Positions 1 to 5,548 of a DNA stretch of 5,933 bases are shown one piece after another. How positions within the stretch are numbered: position 1 is the first letter of the stretch; every line of letters begins with the position of its first letter. Origin of the DNA: Comamonas sp. (GTDB lineage Bacteria; Pseudomonadota; Gammaproteobacteria; Burkholderiales; Burkholderiaceae_C); NCBI GenBank assembly GCA_018384835.1, contig JAHAYB010000094.1, positions 1-5,933 on the forward strand, in the 5' to 3' direction. The notes below the pieces were generated by a model. It searched no databases. It was not told the origin of the DNA and was given only the letters and a program-made list of their open reading frames with translations. A program made the position numbers and the translations under genes.

Positions 1-975
1 GTCGGGCACTTTACCCATAGCCAGCGGCCTACCGGCTGCACCGTGGTGCTCTGCCCCGAGGGCGCGGTTGCCGGTGTTGATGTACGCGGCGCAGCCCCCG
101 GCACTCGCGAGACGGATTTGCTGCACCCCAGCAATCTGGTGCAGCAAGTACACGGCATTACCCTGGCGGGCGGCAGCGCCTGGGGGCTGGATGCTGCCAG
201 CGGCTGTATGCGCTGGCTGGAAGAGCAGGGCGCGGGCTTGAACGTAGGTGTGGCGCGTATCCCCCTGGTTCCCGCCGCCGTGCTGTTTGATTTGCCCGTG
301 GGTGATGCCCGCATCCGCCCCGATGCCGCTGCTGGCTATGCCGCCTGCCAAGCCGCCCAGCCCTGGCAACGCCCGCAGGAAGGCAGCGTTGGCGCAGGTG
401 CAGGGGCATTGGTGGGCAAGATGTTTGGCCTGGAGCGCGCCATGCAAGGCGGCATCGGTACGGCCAGCTTTACGGTGGAGGGGGTGACGGTGGCCGCCCT
501 GATTGCCTGCAATGCCGTGGGCGATGTCTATCACCCCCATAACGGCACTTTGCTGGCAGGCAGCCGCAGCGCAGATGGCCGGCAACTGTACGGCGCTCGC
601 GATGCCCTCTTGGCTGGAGAAAGCCCCCACCCCCTGCTGGCGGGCAGCAACACCACCATTGGCGTTATCGCCACCGATGCCCGCCTGAGCAAAGCCCAAG
701 CCCAGCGCCTGGCCACCGTAGGGCATGACGGCCTGGCTCGCGCTATCAACCCCGTCCATACCATGAGTGATGGCGACACCCTGTTTGCCCTAGCCACCGG
801 CCAAGCAGGCGGCAATATGGGTTTAATGACCTTATTCACCCTAGCCGCAGAAGCCGTGGCCATAGCCACCGCCCGCGCAGTTTTGCTAGCGCGTAGCTTG
901 CCAGTAGCGGGGCAGCAGCCCTGGCCTGCTTGGGTGGATATGGTGGATATGGTGGATATGCAAGCCGCCCCATGA
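1..975 (+). CDS. P1 family peptidase (S58, DmpA/NylC-like), 5' truncated by window
   Basis: An N-terminal-nucleophile aminopeptidase/amidase of the family that cleaves itself into two chains and then hydrolyses N-terminal residues, beta-peptides or amides; the real substrate cannot be told from sequence. The frame is open from base 1 (reading VGHFTHSQRPTGCTVVL), so the true start lies upstream, probably only 10-15 codons away judging from relatives. The GTG at 43 is internal. Of the 324 visible residues, family blocks in order are GITLAGGSAWGLDAASG, the PLVPAAVLFDLPVGD segment, SVGAGAGALVGK, GGIGTASF, SNTTIGVIATDA and NPVHTMSDGDTLFALATG. In the SNTTIG block, visible Asn217-Thr218 (649-654) matches the Asn-Thr self-cleavage site of NylC-type members, making Thr218 the likely nucleophile (DmpA itself uses Ser). 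The C-terminus carries a short (Val-Asp-Met)x3 repeat that is not part of the family core. It ends 28 bp before a strong terminator. The family call is firm; the substrate is unknown. Confidence 0.93.
   Translation, partial: VGHFTHSQRPTGCTVVLCPEGAVAGVDVRGAAPGTRETDLLHPSNLVQQVHGITLAGGSAWGLDAASGCMRWLEEQGAGLNVGVARIPLVPAAVLFDLPVGDARIRPDAAAGYAACQAAQPWQRPQEGSVGAGAGALVGKMFGLERAMQGGIGTASFTVEGVTVAALIACNAVGDVYHPHNGTLLAGSRSADGRQLYGARDALLAGESPHPLLAGSNTTIGVIATDARLSKAQAQRLATVGHDGLARAINPVHTMSDGDTLFALATGQAGGNMGLMTLFTLAAEAVAIATARAVLLARSLPVAGQQPWPAWVDMVDMVDMQAAP
934..960 (+). repeat. Three perfect tandem copies of a 9-bp unit inside the peptidase gene
   Basis: The unit GTGGATATG occurs three times head to tail (934-942, 943-951, 952-960) in frame, encoding Val-Asp-Met three times, five codons before the peptidase stop. 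Because the unit is a multiple of three, gain or loss of copies by slippage would change protein length without shifting frame. It lies outside the conserved fold, so it is probably tolerated rather than functional. Confidence 0.9.
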
Positions 976-1003
976 GATTGAAGCCTCCAGTCGCACCAGT
1001 CGC

Positions 1004-1035
1004 AAAAAAACCGCCTCGATTGAGGCGGTTTTTTT
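1004..1035. terminator. Bidirectional intrinsic terminator between the peptidase gene and rpsT
   Basis: Seven A (1004-1010), CCGCCTC (1011-1017), loop GATT (1018-1021), GAGGCGG (1022-1028) and seven T (1029-1035) form a perfect inverted repeat: a GC-rich 7-bp core flanked by A/T tracts that can extend the stem to 14 bp. Read on the plus strand it gives a hairpin followed by a U-tract 28 bp after the peptidase stop; read on the minus strand it does the same 87 bp after the rpsT stop. It therefore can end both converging transcripts. Confidence 0.95.
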
Positions 1036-1050
1036 AATTGCTGGCAGCGC

Positions 1051-1127
1051 ACCCTATGCAAACGGCAGGTGGGGCTTCATAGGGTGAAGCACCATCTGGG
1101 CGGTGCTTAAACCGGGTGTGGTTTAAG
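1051..1127 (-). other. Run of overlapping hairpins in the rpsT 3' region
   Basis: Between the rpsT stop codon and the terminator four inverted repeats can be seen: CTTAAACC/GGTTTAAG (1106-1113 with 1120-1127, loop of 6, covering the rpsT stop), AAGCACC/GGTGCTT (1087-1093 with 1102-1108, loop of 8), GCTTCA/TGAAGC (1074-1079 with 1085-1090, loop of 5) and ACCCTATG/CATAGGGT (1051-1058 with 1078-1085). Neighbouring repeats share bases (1106-1108, 1087-1090, 1078-1079 and 1085), so not all can form together. None has a U-tract. They may protect the rpsT mRNA 3' end or be by-products of decayed repeats; the role is unproven. Confidence 0.6.
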
Positions 1128-1416
1128 CGGCGAGAGCCAGAGCTTTAACTTTGGCAGACAGGCGGCTCTTATCGCGAGCGGCCTTGTTTTTGTGGAAGAT
1201 GCCTTTGTCAGCAATGGTGTCCATAATCGACTGGGCTTGCTGAAACAGGCTGGTAGCTTGTGCTTTGTCACCGGCCAAGACGGCTTTTTCAACCTTCTTA
1301 ACGGCGGTGCGGTATTTGGAGCGCAGCGAAGTATTGGCTGCGTTAAGCGCTACGTTTTGACGGGCGCGTTTACGGCCAGAGGCCAGGCGGGGGTTCTTTT
1401 TGGCTTTAGTTGCCAT
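1123..1416 (-). CDS. rpsT: 30S ribosomal protein S20
   Basis: S20 is a primary 16S rRNA-binding protein of the small ribosomal subunit. The 97-residue product is slightly longer than the E. coli protein (87) and has the expected Lys/Arg-rich N-terminus ([20 protein letters not shown]), a helical middle and the diagnostic C-terminal block [19 protein letters not shown] at about 71-89, followed by an Ala-rich tail. The ATG at 1416 is preceded by AAAGGAAT (1424-1431), a good ribosome binding site 7 nt upstream, and by a clear promoter at 1465-1494. It stands alone on its strand, diverging from murJ and converging with the peptidase gene. In E. coli S20 represses its own synthesis; whether that holds here cannot be seen from the 40-nt leader. 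Confidence 0.98.
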   Translation of the reverse strand: MATKAKKNPRLASGRKRARQNVALNAANTSLRSKYRTAVKKVEKAVLAGDKAQATSLFQQAQSIMDTIADKGIFHKNKAARDKSRLSAKVKALALAA

Positions 1417-1464
1417 GCTTGAAATTCCTTTAAATGGTTTGTGGATGTTGCCAGCAAACCGAAA

Positions 1465-1494
1465 ATTATAACGAATTTACCCCTAATCTGTACA
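1465..1494 (-). promoter_or_regulatory. sigma70-type promoter of rpsT
   Basis: On the minus strand a perfect TATAAT -10 box (1465-1470) lies 18 bp downstream of TGTACA (1489-1494), which matches four of six bases of the -35 consensus. Transcription should begin near 1458, giving a leader of about 40 nt that includes the AAAGGAAT ribosome binding site. The strong -10 suits a ribosomal protein gene. Confidence 0.75.
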
Positions 1495-1519
1495 GAGCGC
1501 CGTAGGGACTGGCTACACT
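1489..1519 (+). promoter_or_regulatory. Possible murJ promoter, suggesting a leaderless mRNA
   Basis: TACACT (1514-1519) resembles a -10 box (four of six bases) and would place the transcript start at about the GTG start codon of murJ at 1526. The palindrome TGTACA (1489-1494), also the rpsT -35 box, would be its -35 at a long 19-bp spacing. No ribosome binding site lies within the 15 bases before the GTG, which fits a leaderless transcript. Tentative. Confidence 0.3.
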
Positions 1520-1525
1520 GCGCGG

Positions 1526-3082
1526 GTGTCTTTATTCAAATCTGTCTCTACGGTTTCGCTGTTGACGCTGGCCTCGCGGGTAACGGGGCTGGTGCGCGAT
1601 TTGTTGATGGCCTCGATGTTTGGTGCCAATGCGCTAACGGATGCCTTCAACGTGGCCTTTCGCATTCCCAATTTGTTTCGCCGCCTGTTTGCCGAGGGGG
1701 CGTTCAGCCAGGCTTTTGTGCCGGTGCTGGCGGCCAGCAAGGCGCAGGAGGGGGGCACGCGCACCCGCTTGCTGATTGGGCAGGTGGCCACGGTGCTGTT
1801 TTGGGTGCTACTGCTCACTTGCCTGCTGGGTGTGCTGGGTGCGCCGCTGCTGGTGTGGCTGCTGGCCAGTGGCTTTGCCGAGGCGCAAACACAAGAGGCG
1901 GCAGTGCGCATGACGCGCTGGATGTTTCCCTACATTGGCTTTATGTCGCTGGTGGCGCTGTCTTCCGGAGTGCTTAATACTTGGCGACGTTTTGCCTTGC
2001 CAGCAGCTACGCCGGTGCTGCTCAATATCAGCATGATTGCAGCGGCGGCCTTTCTTGCCCCCTGGTTTGCACAGCGCGGCATTGAGCCGATTTATGCCAT
2101 GTGCGCTGGGGTAATGCTCGGTGGCGTGTTGCAGTTGGGGGTACAGATTCCGGCACTGCACCGCCAACGCCTACTCCCCCATATTGGCTGGCGCTGGCAG
2201 GTGATAAAAGAGGCGTGGCAAGACCCCGGTGTGCGCCGGATTTTGCAGTTGATGGCTCCTGCCCTGCTGGGCGTGGGGGTGGCGCAGTTGTCGCTGATGA
2301 TTAATACGCAAATTGCCTCTTACCTGGTGGCCGGTAGCGTGACTTGGCTGTTCTATGCCGACCGCTTGATGGAGTTTCCCACGGCCTTGCTGGGCGTGGC
2401 GCTGGGGGTGGTGCTGACACCGCAACTGGCCGCCGCCAAGGCAGCGGGCGATGCGCAGCGTTATTCCCAAATGCTCGACTGGGGGCTGCGCCTGGTGGTG
2501 TTGCTGGCCGTGCCGTGCGCGGTGGGGATGCTGGCGTTTGCCCAGCCGCTGGTGGCAACGCTGTTTCACCGTGGGGCGTTACAGGGTGCGGATGTGCAGC
2601 AAATTGCCTTGGCGCTGGTGGGCTATGGCGTGGGGTTGCTGGGCTTGGTGGCTATCAAAGTGCTGGCTCCGGGCTACTTTGCCAGCCAAGATATGCGCAC
2701 GCCGGTAAAAATTGCGCTGGTAGTGCTGGTGCTCACGCAGGTGCTCAACGTGTCTTTAGTGCCACGCTGGCAACATGCGGGGCTGGCTTGGTCCATTGGG
2801 TTGGCGGCTTTGGTCAATGCCACTTGGCTGCTGGTGGGGTTGATACGCCGGGGTGCTTACCGCCCTAGTGCGGGCTGGGGGGTGTATGGTGCTCAGGTGG
2901 TAGCGGCATCTAGCCTATTGGCCGCACTGCTGCTGGGCTTGGCCGATTATTGGGATTGGCTGGCGCTAGGGCAGTGGCAGCGCGTAGGGGTTTTAGCCCT
3001 GTGCCTTGCATTGGCGGCGCTGCTGTATTTTGGTGTGTTGCTACTGGCGGGGCTGCGTTTGCGCCAGTTGCTCAAGCGCTAA
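1526..3082 (+). CDS. murJ: Lipid II flippase MurJ (MviN)
   Basis: MurJ moves the peptidoglycan precursor lipid II across the inner membrane. The 518-residue protein matches the family length and is strongly hydrophobic throughout, consistent with 14 membrane helices of the MOP superfamily. The N-terminal signature is intact: ASRVTGLVRD, ANALTDAFNVAFRIPNLFRR and AEGAFSQAFVPV. These contain Arg18, Arg24, Asp39, Arg52 and Glu57, in the same numbering as E. coli, where Arg18, Arg24 and Arg52 are needed for function. The central YADRLMEFPTALLGVALG block supplies Arg280, which corresponds to E. coli Arg270. The GTG at 1526 is the only start codon between an in-frame TAA at 1484 and the conserved motif, so it is the start despite lacking a Shine-Dalgarno sequence. 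It is divergent from rpsT and convergent with the stress protein gene. Likely essential. Confidence 0.98.
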   Translation: MSLFKSVSTVSLLTLASRVTGLVRDLLMASMFGANALTDAFNVAFRIPNLFRRLFAEGAFSQAFVPVLAASKAQEGGTRTRLLIGQVATVLFWVLLLTCLLGVLGAPLLVWLLASGFAEAQTQEAAVRMTRWMFPYIGFMSLVALSSGVLNTWRRFALPAATPVLLNISMIAAAAFLAPWFAQRGIEPIYAMCAGVMLGGVLQLGVQIPALHRQRLLPHIGWRWQVIKEAWQDPGVRRILQLMAPALLGVGVAQLSLMINTQIASYLVAGSVTWLFYADRLMEFPTALLGVALGVVLTPQLAAAKAAGDAQRYSQMLDWGLRLVVLLAVPCAVGMLAFAQPLVATLFHRGALQGADVQQIALALVGYGVGLLGLVAIKVLAPGYFASQDMRTPVKIALVVLVLTQVLNVSLVPRWQHAGLAWSIGLAALVNATWLLVGLIRRGAYRPSAGWGVYGAQVVAASSLLAALLLGLADYWDWLALGQWQRVGVLALCLALAALLYFGVLLLAGLRLRQLLKR

Positions 3083-3101
3083 TGCCTTACCTGTACCGGA
3101 T

Positions 3102-3114
3102 GCACTAAATGCAC
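3102..3114. repeat. Left copy of a short repeat flanking the stress protein gene
   Basis: GCACTAAATGCAC lies between the convergent ends of murJ and the stress protein gene. A near copy lacking one A (GCACTAATGCAC) occurs at 3655-3666 in the same orientation, so the two bracket that gene. It could be the relic of an insertion or chance. The rest of the 82-bp gap 3083-3164 shows no convincing terminator. Confidence 0.35.
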
Positions 3115-3164
3115 CAGATACAGCAGATGGCTTTGATAGCTCTGGCAAACACCAGTGGTTGTTA

Positions 3165-3557
3165 TTAGTTGGCCTTGACCGCTAGCACCGGGCAAGGGAC
3201 GGTCATCAAAATATCTTGCGCCACGCTACCCAGTAGCAGCTTGCCGACAGCAGAGCGCTTGCGCAAGCCAATAACGACTAGAGACACATCCTCTTGTATC
3301 ACCAGTTGTTCAATTTCTTCAATGATGTTTTTGCCGCGTACAAATTGCTTGAAGATGGTGGGAATCTTCAAATCACTGAGGCGCTTTTCCATGGCATCGG
3401 CTTCGTAGCCAGGCAATAGGTCAGGGTCTTCGTTCGGGCCGCCTGGGGCTGCATTCACCACAAACAAACGCACATCGCGGCGTGTGGCAATTTCAATCGC
3501 TTTTTCCAAAGCGGCCTCCCCTTCAGGACGAGGGGCGTAGGCAACAAGAATAGTCAT
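3165..3557 (-). CDS. Universal stress protein (UspA family), single domain
   Basis: A small cytoplasmic protein of the universal stress family, which binds nucleotides or other ligands and supports survival under stress or low oxygen; the specific role is unknown. The 130-residue product has the expected alpha/beta nucleotide-binding fold: strand one MTILVAYAPRPEG, a second strand RLFVVNAAP around 30-38, and SLVVIGLRKRSAVGKLLLGS at 92-111, ending CPVLAVKAN. The ATP signature G-x2-G-x9-G-S is only partly kept: Gly97, Gly110 and Ser111 are present but the second Gly is Lys100. Related proteins with a GLRKRS-type loop exist, so this is a subgroup trait rather than damage, yet ATP binding should not be assumed. 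The ATG at 3557 has GGAG 9 nt upstream. It lies 108 bp after the methyltransferase gene and probably has its own promoter with an FNR-type box. Confidence 0.93.
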   Translation of the reverse strand: MTILVAYAPRPEGEAALEKAIEIATRRDVRLFVVNAAPGGPNEDPDLLPGYEADAMEKRLSDLKIPTIFKQFVRGKNIIEEIEQLVIQEDVSLVVIGLRKRSAVGKLLLGSVAQDILMTVPCPVLAVKAN

Positions 3558-3575
3558 GGTGAAGAACTCCGTATT

Positions 3576-3595
3576 GGTTAAAGAAGGTTAAAGAA
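3576..3595 (-). repeat. Tandem 10-bp direct repeat in the stress protein leader
   Basis: GGTTAAAGAA occurs twice back to back (3576-3585, 3586-3595), read as TTCTTTAACC twice on the coding strand. The two copies sit one helical turn apart, just before the Shine-Dalgarno region (3567-3571) and just past the predicted transcript start. This could be a tandem operator or a chance slippage product. Confidence 0.6.
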
Positions 3596-3602
3596 GCCCA
3601 GC

Positions 3603-3619
3603 ATTATGCCCCCAGTGTA
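3603..3619 (-). promoter_or_regulatory. Candidate -10 boxes for the stress protein gene
   Basis: Two possible -10 hexamers lie on the minus strand: TACACT (3614-3619) and CATAAT (3603-3608). Neither has a good -35 hexamer at the usual distance, which suits an activator-dependent promoter. The first would put the start near 3607, about 41 bp from the centre of the palindrome at 3641-3654, the usual class II activator geometry. Confidence 0.4.
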
Positions 3620-3640
3620 AGTAGGGCGTAAGACGAGATG

Positions 3641-3654
3641 GTGACAGCAGTCAC
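3641..3654. promoter_or_regulatory. CRP/FNR-type palindrome upstream of the stress protein gene
   Basis: GTGAC-AGCA-GTCAC is a perfect 5+4+5 inverted repeat. Its core TGAC-N4-GTCA has the spacing and half-sites of the FNR/DNR/FixK group (consensus close to TTGAT-N4-ATCAA or TTGAC-N4-GTCAA), although the outermost T/A pair is G/C here. Oxygen- or nitric-oxide-sensing regulators of this group are known to control universal stress genes in other proteobacteria. Assignment to a given regulator is inference. Confidence 0.45.
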
Positions 3655-3666
3655 GCACTAATGCAC
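3655..3666. repeat. Right copy of the short repeat flanking the stress protein gene
   Basis: GCACTAATGCAC matches GCACTAAATGCAC at 3102-3114 except for one missing A. It sits between the FNR-type palindrome and the methyltransferase stop codon, overlapping the first base of that stop. Within it GCACTA is repeated at an 8-bp interval (3655-3660, 3663-3668). Confidence 0.35.
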
Positions 3667-4949
3667 TAGGCATCCATACCGTCTGAAACAGGGGAGGGAG
3701 TCAAAACACCCAGCCGCCAAAGACTCGTGACCTCCGCAGCGCGGGCGGGGTGCAAAGGGTCGCTGCTGTTGTCCACTTTGCGATGGCGGGGGCGGGTATC
3801 AAGCCGACCCACAACCGTTAAACCGGCAGCGGCTATCCATTGCAACAATTCGGCGCGACTGCGCAGACCCAGGTGCTCGGCCAGGTCAGAAAGAATCAAC
3901 CAACCCTCTGCCCCAGGTAGAAGGTGCTGGGATAGGCCATGCAAAAAGCCGCGCAGCATTTGGCTATTGGGGTCATAAACCGCTTGCTCCAAGCTGGTGC
4001 TTGCCCGCCCTGGTAGCCATGGCGGGTTGCAGACCACCAAGGCCGCTTTCGCTTGGCCACTGGGGAATAAATCGGCTGTTTGTAGTTGCACTGACGGGGC
4101 AAGACCTAGGCGCTCTACATTGTCCTGGGCGCAGGCCAAAGCACGCGCTGAGGTATCCGTCCCCACAATGCCCGTTAGCCCGCGATGCGCCAACACTGCC
4201 GCCACTACGCCCGTACCCGTACCAATATCCCACACAGCAGCGCCAGGGTTGGTACGCAGCAAAGCGGGCAAAGGCGCTTGGGCTAATAAATCGACATACT
4301 CCCCACGCACCGGGGAGAACACGCCGTAATGCGGATGAATGCGGTCGTACACAGCCGCTCCGGGCGCTTGCAAGGCGGCAATGGCTACGCCTTTTTTGCG
4401 CCACTCGTAGGCGCTGACGATGCCCAGCAGCTCGCGCAAAGCCAGCACCTTGGCCTGGCCGCTGGCGGCCATCAGCCCCCAAGCCTGGCGGCAAGCCGCT
4501 TGCACCGAGGGGGCACGGCGCAGAGGGATGTGTTCCTCTGCCGTCAGGGGAAGCAGCAGGCTGCCCAAGATATGCGCTCGCCTAGCCTGGGCTTGGCGCT
4601 GCTGGTGAAAAATTTGGGCGCGTTGCTCAGGCGTGGCGGCTGTGTGCCAAGCCGATGCGGTTTTCGTAGTCTTCGCGGTTTTTTGGGGCTTATTTTGGGA
4701 TTTATCCACGCGCCGCTGTAAGGCTTGCAGCAGGTGCCTGGCATTAAAAAAATCGCCCTGCCAAAGCAGGGCGGCTCCTTCGCAAATCAGGCGGTAGGCG
4801 GTATCAGCGGCCATGCCGTCATCTGCAACCACCAAGCGCTGCGGGGGGGAGCGCCCCGCCTCGCTATGCCAAAGGGCTTGGTGCTGCTGGCCGTTGTACT
4901 CCCAGTGCAAGCACGGCGGGGCAATGCCAGTGATAGCCGCATTAGCCAT
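3666..4949 (-). CDS. Class I SAM-dependent methyltransferase with NPPW motif
   Basis: A 427-residue protein in which the C-terminal half is a Rossmann-type methyltransferase: motif I VWDIGTGTG at 239-247, acidic Asp265 after the second strand (IVGTDTS), TADLF at 291-295 and the catalytic VCNPPW at 306-311. The NPPW tetrapeptide is typical of enzymes that methylate planar nitrogens (HemK/PrmC, RsmC/RlmG and N6-adenine types), so an rRNA, DNA or glutamine substrate is plausible; the sequence does not decide. Residues 1-80 form a separate, unrecognised N-terminal region, joined by a Lys/Thr/Gln-rich linker (about 82-100) that looks disordered, then a helical segment (about 106-180) and a PHYGVFSPVRGEY entry block typical of the small-methyltransferase group. 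The ATG at 4949 has no Shine-Dalgarno sequence and overlaps the stop of the upstream GNAT gene by 8 bp, so translation is probably coupled. Confidence 0.88.
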   Translation of the reverse strand: MANAAITGIAPPCLHWEYNGQQHQALWHSEAGRSPPQRLVVADDGMAADTAYRLICEGAALLWQGDFFNARHLLQALQRRVDKSQNKPQKTAKTTKTASAWHTAATPEQRAQIFHQQRQAQARRAHILGSLLLPLTAEEHIPLRRAPSVQAACRQAWGLMAASGQAKVLALRELLGIVSAYEWRKKGVAIAALQAPGAAVYDRIHPHYGVFSPVRGEYVDLLAQAPLPALLRTNPGAAVWDIGTGTGVVAAVLAHRGLTGIVGTDTSARALACAQDNVERLGLAPSVQLQTADLFPSGQAKAALVVCNPPWLPGRASTSLEQAVYDPNSQMLRGFLHGLSQHLLPGAEGWLILSDLAEHLGLRSRAELLQWIAAAGLTVVGRLDTRPRHRKVDNSSDPLHPARAAEVTSLWRLGVLTPSPVSDGMDA

Positions 4950-5469
4950 TTAAGGGGCGGTGCAGACGCACTTCCTCAATTTTGATAGCGCCGACTTGGG
5001 CAGTTTTTGCCGTAGTCATCTCGCGCTTAAAACCTGCCATCTCGTGAAAGCGCAGGGCACGCTCATTGCGCAGCGGAACCCAGGCCGTGACGTTGGTGCA
5101 GCCTTCTTCTAGCAAGCCCTCGCGTGCCGCATCCCATAGGGTCACTCCCACGCCCTTATCCCAGTGGCTGGGCGCGGCGTAGATGGCCCAAATCTCGCCC
5201 GTGGTTTGGCGTGATTTGGCATCGCGTGAACGGTCAAAGCCGACAAAGCCCACAATTTTGTCGCCATCAATGGCTACTTGTACTTGGGGCTCGCAGTACT
5301 CAATGGCTTCGCGCCAGTAGGCTTGGCGCTTTTCAACTGAAGACATGCCTTTGAGCTGATCGTCTGGGACTATGCCGCGATAAGCCTCTAGTGCGGCTGT
5401 CGTATGGATTTGGGCAATAGCCTTGGCATCACGAAGGGTTGCGGGGCGAACCTGGTAGTGGGTAGTCAT
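4942..5469 (-). CDS. GNAT family N-acetyltransferase
   Basis: A 175-residue single-domain acetyl-CoA-dependent acyltransferase, a usual length for the family. It starts RPATLRDAKAIAQIH (residues 8-22), a typical GNAT first strand and helix. The central strand VAIDGDKIVGFVGFDR (65-80) and EIWAIYAAPSHWDKGVG (92-108) lead into the acetyl-CoA pyrophosphate loop; here the Q/R-x2-G-x-G/A motif reads W-D-K-G-V-G, with Trp replacing Gln/Arg, as in many relatives. The last conserved block NERALRFHEMAGFKRE (135-150) is also present. Substrate (amine, antibiotic, protein or metabolite) is unknown. The ATG at 5469 is preceded by TTTTTTCCCC and no Shine-Dalgarno sequence, so initiation may be weak or the start differently placed, although the family N-terminus fits this start. 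It is the first gene of a two-gene unit with the methyltransferase. Confidence 0.9.
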   Translation of the reverse strand: MTTHYQVRPATLRDAKAIAQIHTTAALEAYRGIVPDDQLKGMSSVEKRQAYWREAIEYCEPQVQVAIDGDKIVGFVGFDRSRDAKSRQTTGEIWAIYAAPSHWDKGVGVTLWDAAREGLLEEGCTNVTAWVPLRNERALRFHEMAGFKREMTTAKTAQVGAIKIEEVRLHRPLNG

Positions 5470-5486
5470 GGGGAAAAAATCAGAAC

Positions 5487-5548
5487 AAAAACGAATTAGG
5501 GAAAACGAAGATAGCGATTGTCTGTGAATTCGTTTTTTTTACCTAATT
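5487..5548. repeat. AT-rich block of overlapping inverted and direct repeats before the GNAT gene
   Basis: AAAAACGAATT (5487-5497) is a perfect inverted partner of AATTCGTTTTT (5527-5537). AATTAGG (5494-5500) pairs alternatively with CCTAATT (5542-5548), sharing four bases with the first arm. AAAACGAA occurs directly at 5488-5495 and 5502-5509 and inverted at 5529-5536. The block starts 17 bp upstream of the GNAT start and is much more AT-rich than the flanks, which suits an operator region; on the plus strand the eight T at 5533-5540 could also end antisense transcription. Confidence 0.6.

Noticed and set aside
531..1061. Minus-strand frame of 176 codons over the peptidase end and terminator
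   Set aside because: It runs through the peptidase coding sequence and the intrinsic terminator, has no recognisable motif, and is typical GC-driven shadow coding.
1526..3082. Several long open frames on both strands across murJ, e.g. minus-strand 1513-1911 and 2171-2569 and plus-strand 2344-2868
   Set aside because: They are in other frames of a gene with clear MurJ homology; their translations are rich in Gly/Arg/His/Trp without any recognised motif.
3083..3164. Terminator between convergent murJ and the stress protein gene
   Set aside because: Only short stems such as CTGG/CCAG (3142-3145 with 3152-3155) and no U-tract on either strand.
3973..4721. Plus- and minus-strand frames inside the methyltransferase gene
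   Set aside because: They overlap a frame with intact DIGTGTG and NPPW motifs and show no family features.
5487..5548. Inverted repeats as ends of an insertion sequence
   Set aside because: The arms are only 29 bp apart with no transposase between or next to them; operator-like structure is a better fit.
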